5,050 nucleotides of DNA from Thermoplasmata archaeon. Its GTDB lineage: Archaea > Thermoplasmatota > Thermoplasmata > Lutacidiplasmatales > UBA184. The stretch is from contig JASHWZ010000119.1 of assembly GCA_030043865.1 (NCBI GenBank), positions 1 to 5,050 of the forward strand. Reading direction: 5' to 3'. The first letter of the stretch is position 1, and each line of letters opens with the position of its first letter. Under the pieces are notes generated by a model, which saw only the letters and a list, made by a program, of their open reading frames with translations, did no database searches and was not told the origin of the DNA. The position numbers were made by a program, and so were the translations under genes. Below are positions 1 to 5,043 of this stretch, piece after piece.

Positions 1-13
1 GGGGGAAGGGGCG

Positions 14-1129
14 ATGCCGTTCGACGCGTTCCGCTACGCTCACGCCCGGCGGAACGAGGTCGCGTGGCTGTCGCAGAACACGAACCACCTGGTCCCGCCC
101 GAGGTCGTGCGGGGGGCGCTCGAGGAGGCGATCCGGGAGCGCCGGTACGAGGGATACCCGTACGCGCCGGGCGACCCCGAGCTGCTCGAGCTCGTCGTCC
201 GGGACCTCGGGCTCTCGGGCCTCGTCCCGTTCCTGACCGCCGGCGGGACCGAGTCGCTCTACATGATCACGCGCGCGCTGCTCGGCCCGGGGGACGAGGT
301 CATCGCGTCCGACCCGAGCTATCTCATCATCCACCGGTTCGTCGAGCTCGCGGGCGCGCGGACGAAGAACCTCGACATCTACGCGCCCCCGTACCGGCTC
401 ACCGCGGAGCGCGTCCAAGCGGCGATCGGGCCGAAGACGAAGATGATCCTGCTCATCGACCCGTTGAACCCGCTCGGTTCGGGGTACCCGCGCGACGAGG
501 TCCGGGCGATCGCCGAGGTCGCCCACGACCGCCATCTGCTCCTGCTGAACGACGTGACGTACCGGGACTTCGCCGACCAGCCGGCGCTCGCCGCCGAATT
601 CGCGCCCGAGTCGACCGTCACGGTCTGGTCGGTGTCGAAGAACTGCGGCCTCGCCGGCCTCCGGATCGGCGGCTTCCTCGGCCCGGCCGAGCTCGTCCGA
701 ACGCTCGCGCGGTACAACACCAACGACCTCGGCGTCAACGTGCTCGCGCAGGTCGCGGCGATCGCGGCGCTCCGCACGAAGGCCCACTGGTTCCCCGAGG
801 TGAAGCGCCAGACGCGGGCGAACGGCGCCACCGTCCGCGCCACGGTCGACGCTGTCCCGGGCGCGACGCTGCCCGTCTACCCGTCCCAGGCGAACATGAT
901 GGTGATCGACCTCGCCCCGCTCGGGCTGTCGCCCGAGGCGCTCCAGCAGGAGCTGCTCGAGCGGTACGGCGTGTTCGTGCGCGCCGGCAACTACCTCTCG
1001 CCCACCCACGGCCCGCGGTTCGTGCGCGTCTCGTTCTCGAACCCGCCCGCGGACCTCGAGCGGTTCGCCCGCGCGTTCCCCGAGGCGGTCCGCTCGCTCG
1101 CCGCGCAGGCCCCGGCCCCGACCGCCTAG
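14..1129 (+). CDS. PLP-dependent class I/II aminotransferase (HisC/AspAT-like fold)
   Basis: A 371-residue fold-type I aminotransferase that should move an amino group between an amino acid and a 2-oxo acid in the cytosol. Visible motifs in order: AGGTE (76-80) of the PLP phosphate-binding loop; DPSY (100-103) with the ring-stacking aromatic; DPLNPLG (149-155) with Asn152, the PLP O3' ligand; DVTY (180-183) with Asp180 for the pyridine nitrogen and Tyr183; SVSKNCGLAGLRIGG (206-220) with Schiff-base Lys209 and phosphate-binding Arg217; and FVRVSFS (336-342) with Arg338, the usual substrate-carboxylate arginine. Length and motif spacing fit HisC/aspartate-type enzymes. The usual NPTG appears as NPLG. 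Substrate cannot be read from the sequence; histidinol-phosphate, aspartate or aromatic transaminase are all possible. ATG 14 follows a purine-rich stretch (GGGGGAAGGGG), but the frame is open to the left edge, so a start outside the window is not excluded. The stop overlaps that of the convergent taw2. Confidence 0.9.
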   Translation: MPFDAFRYAHARRNEVAWLSQNTNHLVPPEVVRGALEEAIRERRYEGYPYAPGDPELLELVVRDLGLSGLVPFLTAGGTESLYMITRALLGPGDEVIASDPSYLIIHRFVELAGARTKNLDIYAPPYRLTAERVQAAIGPKTKMILLIDPLNPLGSGYPRDEVRAIAEVAHDRHLLLLNDVTYRDFADQPALAAEFAPESTVTVWSVSKNCGLAGLRIGGFLGPAELVRTLARYNTNDLGVNVLAQVAAIAALRTKAHWFPEVKRQTRANGATVRATVDAVPGATLPVYPSQANMMVIDLAPLGLSPEALQQELLERYGVFVRAGNYLSPTHGPRFVRVSFSNPPADLERFARAFPEAVRSLAAQAPAPTA

Positions 1130-1141
1130 CCGGCGGGCCGG
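1112..1141. repeat. Inverted repeat straddling the shared stop codons of the convergent pair
   Basis: CCGGCCC (1112-1118) and GGGCCGG (1135-1141) are exact inverted complements with a 16-nt spacer containing the shared CTAG. In either transcript this forms a seven-pair stem around the stop. There is no T-run, so it is not a classical intrinsic terminator; it may act as a 3'-end structure or be a chance result of GC richness. Confidence 0.35.
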
Positions 1142-2004
1142 ACGCGCGCATCGACGACGACGTGGGTGCGTCCGGGGCCGTACGGTTTCACGGCTCGGGC
1201 GGTCGGCGACGCGGTCACGACACCGCCCGCGGCGTGGACGGCCCCCACGACCCGGGCGACCGACGCCGAAAGCGCGCCGCGTGCGTCTGCCACCGCGTGC
1301 ACGTGCAGCCACCCGCCGTCGGGCCGCAGGAGCTCGGTCGCCCGGCCGACCCACGGAACCGCATCGGGCAGGTACCCCAGGAAGACCCGGTCCGCCGCCC
1401 GGGGTTCGAGGGGGACGCGGCGATTGTCCCCGAGCCGCGCGTCGACCCGCTCGGCGACCCCGTTCCGCGCGGCGTTCTCGAGAAGGTAGCGGAACGCTTC
1501 CGGGTTCTTCTCGACGGCGACCACGCGGTCCGCCCGGCCGACCACCGCGGCGGGGAGGGCGAAGTAGCCGATCCCGGCGAAAAGGTCGACCACCCGCTCG
1601 CCCGGCCGGACGAGCCGCCCCGAGCGCTGGCGCTCGGTCCGGTTCCCCGCCGCGAACATGAGACGCCCGGCGTCGAACCGCCACCGGATCCCGTGCTCCA
1701 CGACCTCGGTCTCGGTCGCGGTCCCGGCGATCCGCTCGACGCGCGGGCGGCGCAGCTCGCCGTCGACCGGTCCGACCCGGAGGAGCACGGTCGCGACCCC
1801 GAGCTCTTCCTGCCAGGCGCGGCCGAGGAGGTCGAGGTACGGTCGGTAGCGCTCGGGGAGGCGGAGGAGCAGCACCCGCCCGAGTCGCTGGTAGCCGGCC
1901 GGCATCGCGTCCGCGAGCTCGGCGGGCGCGACCGCAGCGAGGCGCGCGCGGACTCGGTCGGCCGGGGATCGCCGCGGGCCCCGGAGTCGACGGCCGTCGG
2001 GCAT
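1126..2004 (-). CDS. taw2: tRNA-Phe wybutosine enzyme Taw2 (aminocarboxypropyltransferase, TYW2/Trm5 fold)
   Basis: A 292-residue enzyme of the Trm5/TYW2 family. Taw2 transfers the 3-amino-3-carboxypropyl group of S-adenosylmethionine to C7 of 4-demethylwyosine at position 37 of tRNA-Phe, a step in making wybutosine-type bases that hold the reading frame. The N-terminal part has the family pattern GYQRLGRVLLLRLP (37-50). Next come RFDAGRLMFAAGNRTER (109-125), AdoMet motif I DLFAGIGYF (140-148), acidic Glu165 ending the next strand, GDNRRV (192-197), DRVFLGYLP (205-213), WLHVHAVAD (232-240) and VKPYGPGRTHVVVDARV (272-288). Two features favour Taw2 over the m1G37 methyltransferase Trm5: LGYLP where Trm5 has an N(L/P)P motif, and the GN in the FAAGN segment. 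The usual archaeal Taw2 length fits. ATG 2004 keeps the family's N-terminal helix; no Shine-Dalgarno is visible before it. The regulator gene ends 13 nt upstream, suggesting co-transcription and translational coupling. Confidence 0.88.
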   Translation of the reverse strand: MPDGRRLRGPRRSPADRVRARLAAVAPAELADAMPAGYQRLGRVLLLRLPERYRPYLDLLGRAWQEELGVATVLLRVGPVDGELRRPRVERIAGTATETEVVEHGIRWRFDAGRLMFAAGNRTERQRSGRLVRPGERVVDLFAGIGYFALPAAVVGRADRVVAVEKNPEAFRYLLENAARNGVAERVDARLGDNRRVPLEPRAADRVFLGYLPDAVPWVGRATELLRPDGGWLHVHAVADARGALSASVARVVGAVHAAGGVVTASPTARAVKPYGPGRTHVVVDARVRPAG

Positions 2005-2017
2005 CGGGCGCGGCCCG

Positions 2018-2773
2018 TCAGGCGGGCGCCGGCCCGGAGCCCGCCTCGAGGATCACCTCGAGGAACTGCTTCAGGTGGGCCGTGAGGATCGGGTTGTCGG
2101 TGAAGCCGCACGCCTCGAGCCCGGGGGCGGCGAGGAGCGCGTGGGCGCCGTCCGCGAGCACCTCGGTCGCGAGCAGGTTCTCCCGGGGGACGTACTCCAC
2201 CCCCTCGGGGACCCGCTGGAGCGGGGACGTGACGAACGTCACGCGCACGCCGCGCTTCACCGCGTGCTGGATCTTCTTCGTCAGCTCGTCGCGGACCTCG
2301 GAGACCTGGGGCGTCGTCAGGATGAACGTCTGGGTCGACTGGTCGAGCAGCTCACCGATTTTCGCGACGACCTTGTCATGGCCCGAGAGCAGGTAGACGA
2401 GCTGGGGCTCGCCGTGCTCGGCGACGACCCGGTGGAGGTGCGCGAGCTTCTCGAACACCTCCTGGATTGCCTCCTTCAGGTGGTCCGCCACGTCGAGCGG
2501 CGGCGCGGGCCGGAACAGGATCGGCTTACCGCCGGTCGGCTGGGCGTAGCCCTTTTCCGCAAGTGACTCGAGCACCTTGTAGGCGCTCGTCCGCGGGATC
2601 CCGGCCGCGGTCGCGAGGGTCGCGGCGTCCCCGACGCCGCGCGCGACCAGCGCGATGTACGCCCGCGCCTCGTACTGCGTGAGCCCGACCTTTCCGAGCA
2701 CCTCGGCCGCACGGCGGAACTCCTCGGACGACTGGTTCCCGAGGGCCACCGCGGCCTCCTCGATCGTCGGCAT
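2018..2773 (-). CDS. TrmB-family winged-helix transcriptional regulator, short type without sugar-binding domain
   Basis: A 251-residue DNA-binding regulator of the archaeal TrmB family (sugar-metabolism regulators, not the m7G46 tRNA methyltransferase of the same name). Residues about 26-90 form the winged helix: LGKVGLTQYEARAYIALV, then recognition region GIPRTSAYKVLESLAEKGYA, then wing GGKPILFRPAPP. A long helix (93-120) looks like the dimerisation coiled coil. Residues about 124-242 form the C-terminal PLD-like effector/dimer domain (GHDKVVAKIGELLDQS, AVKRGVRVTFVTSP). The extra sugar-binding domain of Thermococcus TrmB is absent, so the length is closer to TrmBL2-like paralogues. The frame is open to an ATG at 2842, but I chose ATG 2773: the family N-terminus fits, the extra 23 residues are Pro/Arg/Gly-rich, and the TATA-like element and dyad would otherwise be coding. 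No Shine-Dalgarno precedes it, consistent with a very short leader. Probable autoregulator; ligand unknown. Confidence 0.87.
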   Translation of the reverse strand: MPTIEEAAVALGNQSSEEFRRAAEVLGKVGLTQYEARAYIALVARGVGDAATLATAAGIPRTSAYKVLESLAEKGYAQPTGGKPILFRPAPPLDVADHLKEAIQEVFEKLAHLHRVVAEHGEPQLVYLLSGHDKVVAKIGELLDQSTQTFILTTPQVSEVRDELTKKIQHAVKRGVRVTFVTSPLQRVPEGVEYVPRENLLATEVLADGAHALLAAPGLEACGFTDNPILTAHLKQFLEVILEAGSGPAPA

Positions 2774-2794
2774 GCGGGGTCGTTCGGGCGGACG

Positions 2795-2821
2795 GGGAGC
2801 GCCCGTCTTAACGGTGCTCCC
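2795..2821. promoter_or_regulatory. Imperfect dyad, candidate operator in the divergent intergenic region
   Basis: Outer arms GGGAGC (2795-2800) and GCTCCC (2816-2821) are exact inverted complements. Inner arms CCGT (2803-2806) and ACGG (2811-2814) flank CTTA. The inner pair is one base off the outer centre, so this is an interrupted rather than perfect palindrome. It covers the TTAAGA element of the regulator's promoter, and a bound dimeric winged-helix protein would block TBP. It does not match the published Thermococcus TrmB box (TATCAC-N5-GTGATA). That it is an operator is an inference from symmetry and position. Confidence 0.4.
2806..2813 (-). promoter_or_regulatory. TATA-like element for the regulator-taw2 operon
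   Basis: Read on the minus strand this is CGTTAAGA, one of the few A/T-rich patches in the intergenic region, centred about 36 nt before ATG 2773. An archaeal TATA box sits about 26 nt before the transcript start, which predicts a leader of about 10 nt. That agrees with the missing Shine-Dalgarno sequence. Confidence 0.4.
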
Positions 2822-2895
2822 GGGGGCCGGCGACAAACCCATTACCGCGCGCGGGCTCGGAACGGTGTCCGCGGCCCCTGACCCGCGGCGCTCGC

Positions 2896-4707
2896 GTGAT
2901 CGATCCCGAGCAGCTCGCGAACGACATCGCCGGCAACGTCGCCGTGCTCGCGTTCCCGGCGCTCCTGTGGGCCCTCCTGTACTTCCTCGCCTGGGACCAC
3001 GGCCCGTTCGCGACCAGCATCGGCTTCGGTCGACGAACGTTCTGGCTCCTCCTGCCGGGCGCGCTCCTCGCCTCCCTGGTCCTGCTCCCGGTCGTCCCCG
3101 TCGGCGGCGACTGGGTCGCGATCAGCTTCTCGGGGGCGCTCTTCCCGATCCTCGTCGCGCTGTTCGCGTTCGGCCGGTTCGCGCCCCCGGGCGTTCGGAG
3201 CGCCGGCACGTACCTCGTCGCGCTCGCGGTCGAAGCGGCGGTCCTCTTGCTGATCGTCGTCGACGTCCCGGCCGCGACCCCGCAGCTCGTCGGCGTGCTC
3301 GCGGTCGCCGTCGGGGCGCCGCTCGCGCTCGCCGGCGTCGCCGCCGGGCGTTCGGACCGGCTCGTCGGGGTCGTCGCGCTCGCGCTCGGGCTCACCTCCG
3401 CGGTGCTGGTCGTCACGTTCCTCACGTCGATCGCGGTCCCGGGGACCGGCATCGAGGAGACGTTCCCCGCCTACCTCCTCTCCCCGATCGTGGTCGGCGT
3501 GATCGCGGCGGGCGCGGCCGAGTGGGTGTTCCCCGGGGCCGAGGGATTTGCGCTCCCGGTGGCGTACGGCGCGGGCACGTTCGGCGTCCTGGTCGGCGCG
3601 GACGTGCTGCGCCAGCCGCCGCTCTACGCGGCCGGGACGCCGGTCGGGCTCTACGCGATCGGCGGCGCCGGCGTGCTCGACCTCGTTTACCTCTCGGGCC
3701 TCCTCGCGCTCGGCGCGGCGTACGTGACCCACCGGGCCCTCGGACGAGGGTACGCCCCGATCGGCGCGCCGATCCCCCCGTCGGCCCCGACGCCGATCGC
3801 CCGCCTCGGGCGGGCGTTCCGGGCGGGCGTGCAGGGGCGGATCGACGAGTCGCTCGCCGAGTCGGCGGGGGCGAGCCGGGACGCCGCCGTCCAGGCGCAC
3901 CGGCTGCTCGCGATCCCCGACCCGCCGGCCGACCGGCCCTGGCAGGGCCTCACCGTGCCGGGGTGGGTCGTCAGCGACGAGGCGAACCTGGAGGCGGCCG
4001 CGCGCGCCGGGTCGAGCGACGGGCGCGAGGGGTTCCGCGCGTTCCTCACCGCCCGGTGGCTCGTCCTCCTCGGCCGAGAGATCGGCCTCCGCCGGTTCGG
4101 CTCGATCGGCGCCCGGGTGGCGGCGTTCTTCCTCGATCTCGTGATCGTGACGGCGCCGGCGGTGGCGCTCTGGGTCTACCTCATCGACGTGACGCCCGGG
4201 TCGCTCGCCACCCTCGCGGCGAACGTTCCGATCAACGCCGCGATCTACGGCTACGCCGCCGGCGCGTTCCTCTACTTCGCGCTGTTCGAGCACTACGCCG
4301 GGCGGACGCCGGGGAAGGCGGCGCTCGCGATCGCGGTCCGCGACCGACGCATGGACCGGCCGCCGATCGCCGCGGCGCTCCTGCGGAACACCTCGAAGCT
4401 CCCGACGCTCACGGTCGCGGGCATCGGGCTCGCGATCGCGCTCCTGTTCCTCCTACGGGCCGGCACGTCGGGGACGCTCAGCGCCGTCGGAGGGATCCCC
4501 ATCCCGGTCGGGGTGTTCGACTTCCTCGGCGTCCTGGGGTTCGTCCTCGGCGGGATCGGGCTGCTCGGGGCGGTCGGCGTCCTCGGCATCCTCCTCTCCG
4601 CCGAACGCCAGCGGTTCGGCGACCTCGTCGCGGGGACGTGGGTGGTCCGGACTACCCGTCCGCGCGCGGCGGCGACGCCCCCGCCGCCGGGGGCGACGGG
4701 CCGGTGA
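2896..4707 (+). CDS. Polytopic membrane protein: DUF1614-like domain fused to C-terminal RDD domain
   Basis: A 603-residue integral membrane protein of unknown function. Residues 1-280 hold about nine hydrophobic segments (near 14-33, 47-69, 74-94, 104-123, 129-150, 156-180, 192-212, 220-238, 252-276). VAISFSGALFPILVALF and the later GADVLR...GGAGVLDLVYLSGLLA resemble the conserved ends of the DUF1614 family as I remember it. Residues about 281-398 are a soluble linker rich in Pro, Ala and Arg, with no domain I recognise. Residues about 400-590 are an RDD domain with all three name-giving residues: Arg407 and Asp414 in its first membrane helix and Asp576 in RQRFGDLVAGTWVV, plus the GRTPGKAALAIAV loop (469-481). 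The start is GTG 2896; no other in-frame ATG, GTG or TTG lies between it and the neighbouring gene, and no Shine-Dalgarno is visible. It is divergent from the regulator. A transport or membrane-organising role is possible but unproven. Confidence 0.85.
   Translation: MIDPEQLANDIAGNVAVLAFPALLWALLYFLAWDHGPFATSIGFGRRTFWLLLPGALLASLVLLPVVPVGGDWVAISFSGALFPILVALFAFGRFAPPGVRSAGTYLVALAVEAAVLLLIVVDVPAATPQLVGVLAVAVGAPLALAGVAAGRSDRLVGVVALALGLTSAVLVVTFLTSIAVPGTGIEETFPAYLLSPIVVGVIAAGAAEWVFPGAEGFALPVAYGAGTFGVLVGADVLRQPPLYAAGTPVGLYAIGGAGVLDLVYLSGLLALGAAYVTHRALGRGYAPIGAPIPPSAPTPIARLGRAFRAGVQGRIDESLAESAGASRDAAVQAHRLLAIPDPPADRPWQGLTVPGWVVSDEANLEAAARAGSSDGREGFRAFLTARWLVLLGREIGLRRFGSIGARVAAFFLDLVIVTAPAVALWVYLIDVTPGSLATLAANVPINAAIYGYAAGAFLYFALFEHYAGRTPGKAALAIAVRDRRMDRPPIAAALLRNTSKLPTLTVAGIGLAIALLFLLRAGTSGTLSAVGGIPIPVGVFDFLGVLGFVLGGIGLLGAVGVLGILLSAERQRFGDLVAGTWVVRTTRPRAAATPPPPGATGR
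3759..3774. repeat. Perfect 16-bp palindrome in the linker of the RDD protein gene
   Basis: GATCGGCGCGCCGATC is its own reverse complement. It lies in the soluble-linker codons (Pro-Ile-Gly-Ala-Pro-Ile). In DNA this GC-rich, one such palindrome per 5 kb is only mildly unexpected, so I attach no function to it. Confidence 0.5.
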
Positions 4708-5005
4708 GGGTGAGCGGGATCGCGATCGACGAGACGTTCGCGTCGCGCCCGTCGCGGTTCACGAGCCGCTCGGTCCCGATCGCGATCGGGCCGAGCGCGA
4801 CCTGGCCCTCGAGGAAGCGACGTCGCACGACCTCGACCACGTCGACCGCCTTGCCGATCGCGTTGCCGCGCGCCTTCACGACGACCGGACCCGCGCCCGA
4901 GTTGAGCTGGGTGACGACCTGGAAGACGTACGTCATCGTCGGCTTCAGGCCGATGAAGACCGTCGCTCCCGCCGCCTCGGGCGGGCGGTGCGCGTCGGGC
5001 GCCAT
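4652..5005 (-). CDS. albA: Alba family DNA/RNA-binding chromatin protein
   Basis: A 117-residue Alba protein. Alba dimers coat archaeal DNA and also bind RNA. The fold runs from VFIGLKPTMTYVFQVVTQL (16-34) through VVVKARGNAIGKAVDVVEVVRRRFL (41-65), IAIGTERL (74-81) and the DNA-contacting hairpin NRDGRDANVSSIAIPL (83-98). Compared with the Sulfolobus protein Sso10b as I recall it, Lys17 is kept (Lys21), as are Arg42 (Arg46) and dimer-dimer Phe60 (Phe64). Lys16, the acetylation site, is Leu20 and Arg44 is Asn48. Residues 101-117 are an extra Pro/Ala/Ser tail, encoded in the part overlapping the convergent membrane-protein gene by 56 nt. ATG 5005 gives a normal short N-terminus. It could be a diverged paralogue rather than the main nucleoid Alba, which would have to be judged from the rest of the genome. 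Confidence 0.93.
   Translation of the reverse strand: MAPDAHRPPEAAGATVFIGLKPTMTYVFQVVTQLNSGAGPVVVKARGNAIGKAVDVVEVVRRRFLEGQVALGPIAIGTERLVNRDGRDANVSSIAIPLTLTGPSPPAAGASPPRADG
4676..4695. repeat. Strong GC hairpin inside the 56-nt convergent gene overlap
   Basis: CGCCCCCG (4676-4683) and CGGGGGCG (4688-4695) form a perfect eight-pair stem with the four-base loop CCGC. It lies just before the stop of the RDD protein gene and, on the other strand, just before the stop of alba. Both strands read it as Pro/Ala/Gly-rich tail codons. No T-run follows, so a terminator role is only a guess. Confidence 0.4.
4767..4797. repeat. Near-perfect 31-nt palindrome within alba
   Basis: The core CCCGATCGCGATCGGG (4775-4790) is a perfect 16-bp palindrome. 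Flanking arms CGCTCGG (4767-4773) and CCGAGCG (4791-4797) are also exact complements, with a single unpaired T at 4774. It encodes the conserved Alba strand LGPIAIGTE, whose Gly-Pro-Ile-Ala-Ile-Gly order partly forces the symmetry through the codons used here. Confidence 0.55.
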
Positions 5006-5016
5006 GGACCGGGTTC

Positions 5017-5022
5017 CACCTC
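5017..5022 (-). promoter_or_regulatory. Possible Shine-Dalgarno of alba
   Basis: On the minus strand this reads GAGGTG, a six-base match to the archaeal anti-Shine-Dalgarno. It stands 11 nt before ATG 5005, slightly farther than usual. It is the clearest Shine-Dalgarno match in the window. If the A-rich patch at 5037-5043 is the TATA box, transcription would begin close to or after this site, so the two readings compete. Confidence 0.35.
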
Positions 5023-5036
5023 GACTGCGTACAAGG

Positions 5037-5043
5037 CTTTTTG
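5037..5043 (-). promoter_or_regulatory. A-rich TATA-like element upstream of alba
   Basis: On the minus strand this reads CAAAAAG, an isolated A-run in very GC-rich DNA. It is centred about 35 nt before the alba ATG, the same spacing as the TTAAGA element before the regulator. This predicts a near-leaderless transcript. The upstream factor-B recognition region runs off the window edge. Confidence 0.4.

Noticed and set aside
64..2085. A 673-codon open frame on the plus strand running through the aminotransferase and antisense to taw2
   Set aside because: Its translation is an Arg/Pro/Gly/Ala-rich low-complexity string with no domain. It lies over two genes with clear family motifs, and such frames are expected where GC richness makes stop codons rare.
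2774..2842. A longer start (ATG 2842) for the TrmB-family regulator
   Set aside because: The extra 23 residues are Pro/Arg/Gly-rich and unlike the family's N-terminus, and they would cover the TATA-like element and the dyad. ATG 2773 fits better.
2833..2846. ACAAACCCATTACC as a TATA box for the divergent membrane-protein gene
   Set aside because: It is the only other A/T-richer patch in the intergenic region, but it is about 50-63 nt before GTG 2896 and a poor TATA match. There is too little to call a promoter.
2842..4293. A 483-codon open frame on the minus strand, highly charged (Arg, Glu, Asp), antisense to the RDD protein gene
   Set aside because: The charged composition is what results from reading a hydrophobic, GC-rich membrane gene backwards. 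The sense strand has convincing membrane segments and RDD motifs, and no antisense domain is visible.
4326..4445. Repeated GCGATCGC octamers (also near 507 and 757), like the HIP1 repeat of cyanobacteria
   Set aside because: In these coding regions they mostly arise from adjoining Ala-Ile-Ala codons (GCG ATC GCG), strongly favoured at this base composition. There is no spacing pattern, and the genes are archaeal.
2896..4707. A transporter or receptor function for the RDD protein
   Set aside because: RDD and DUF1614-like domains have no settled biochemical role that can be read from sequence, and no substrate-binding motif or informative operon partner is present.
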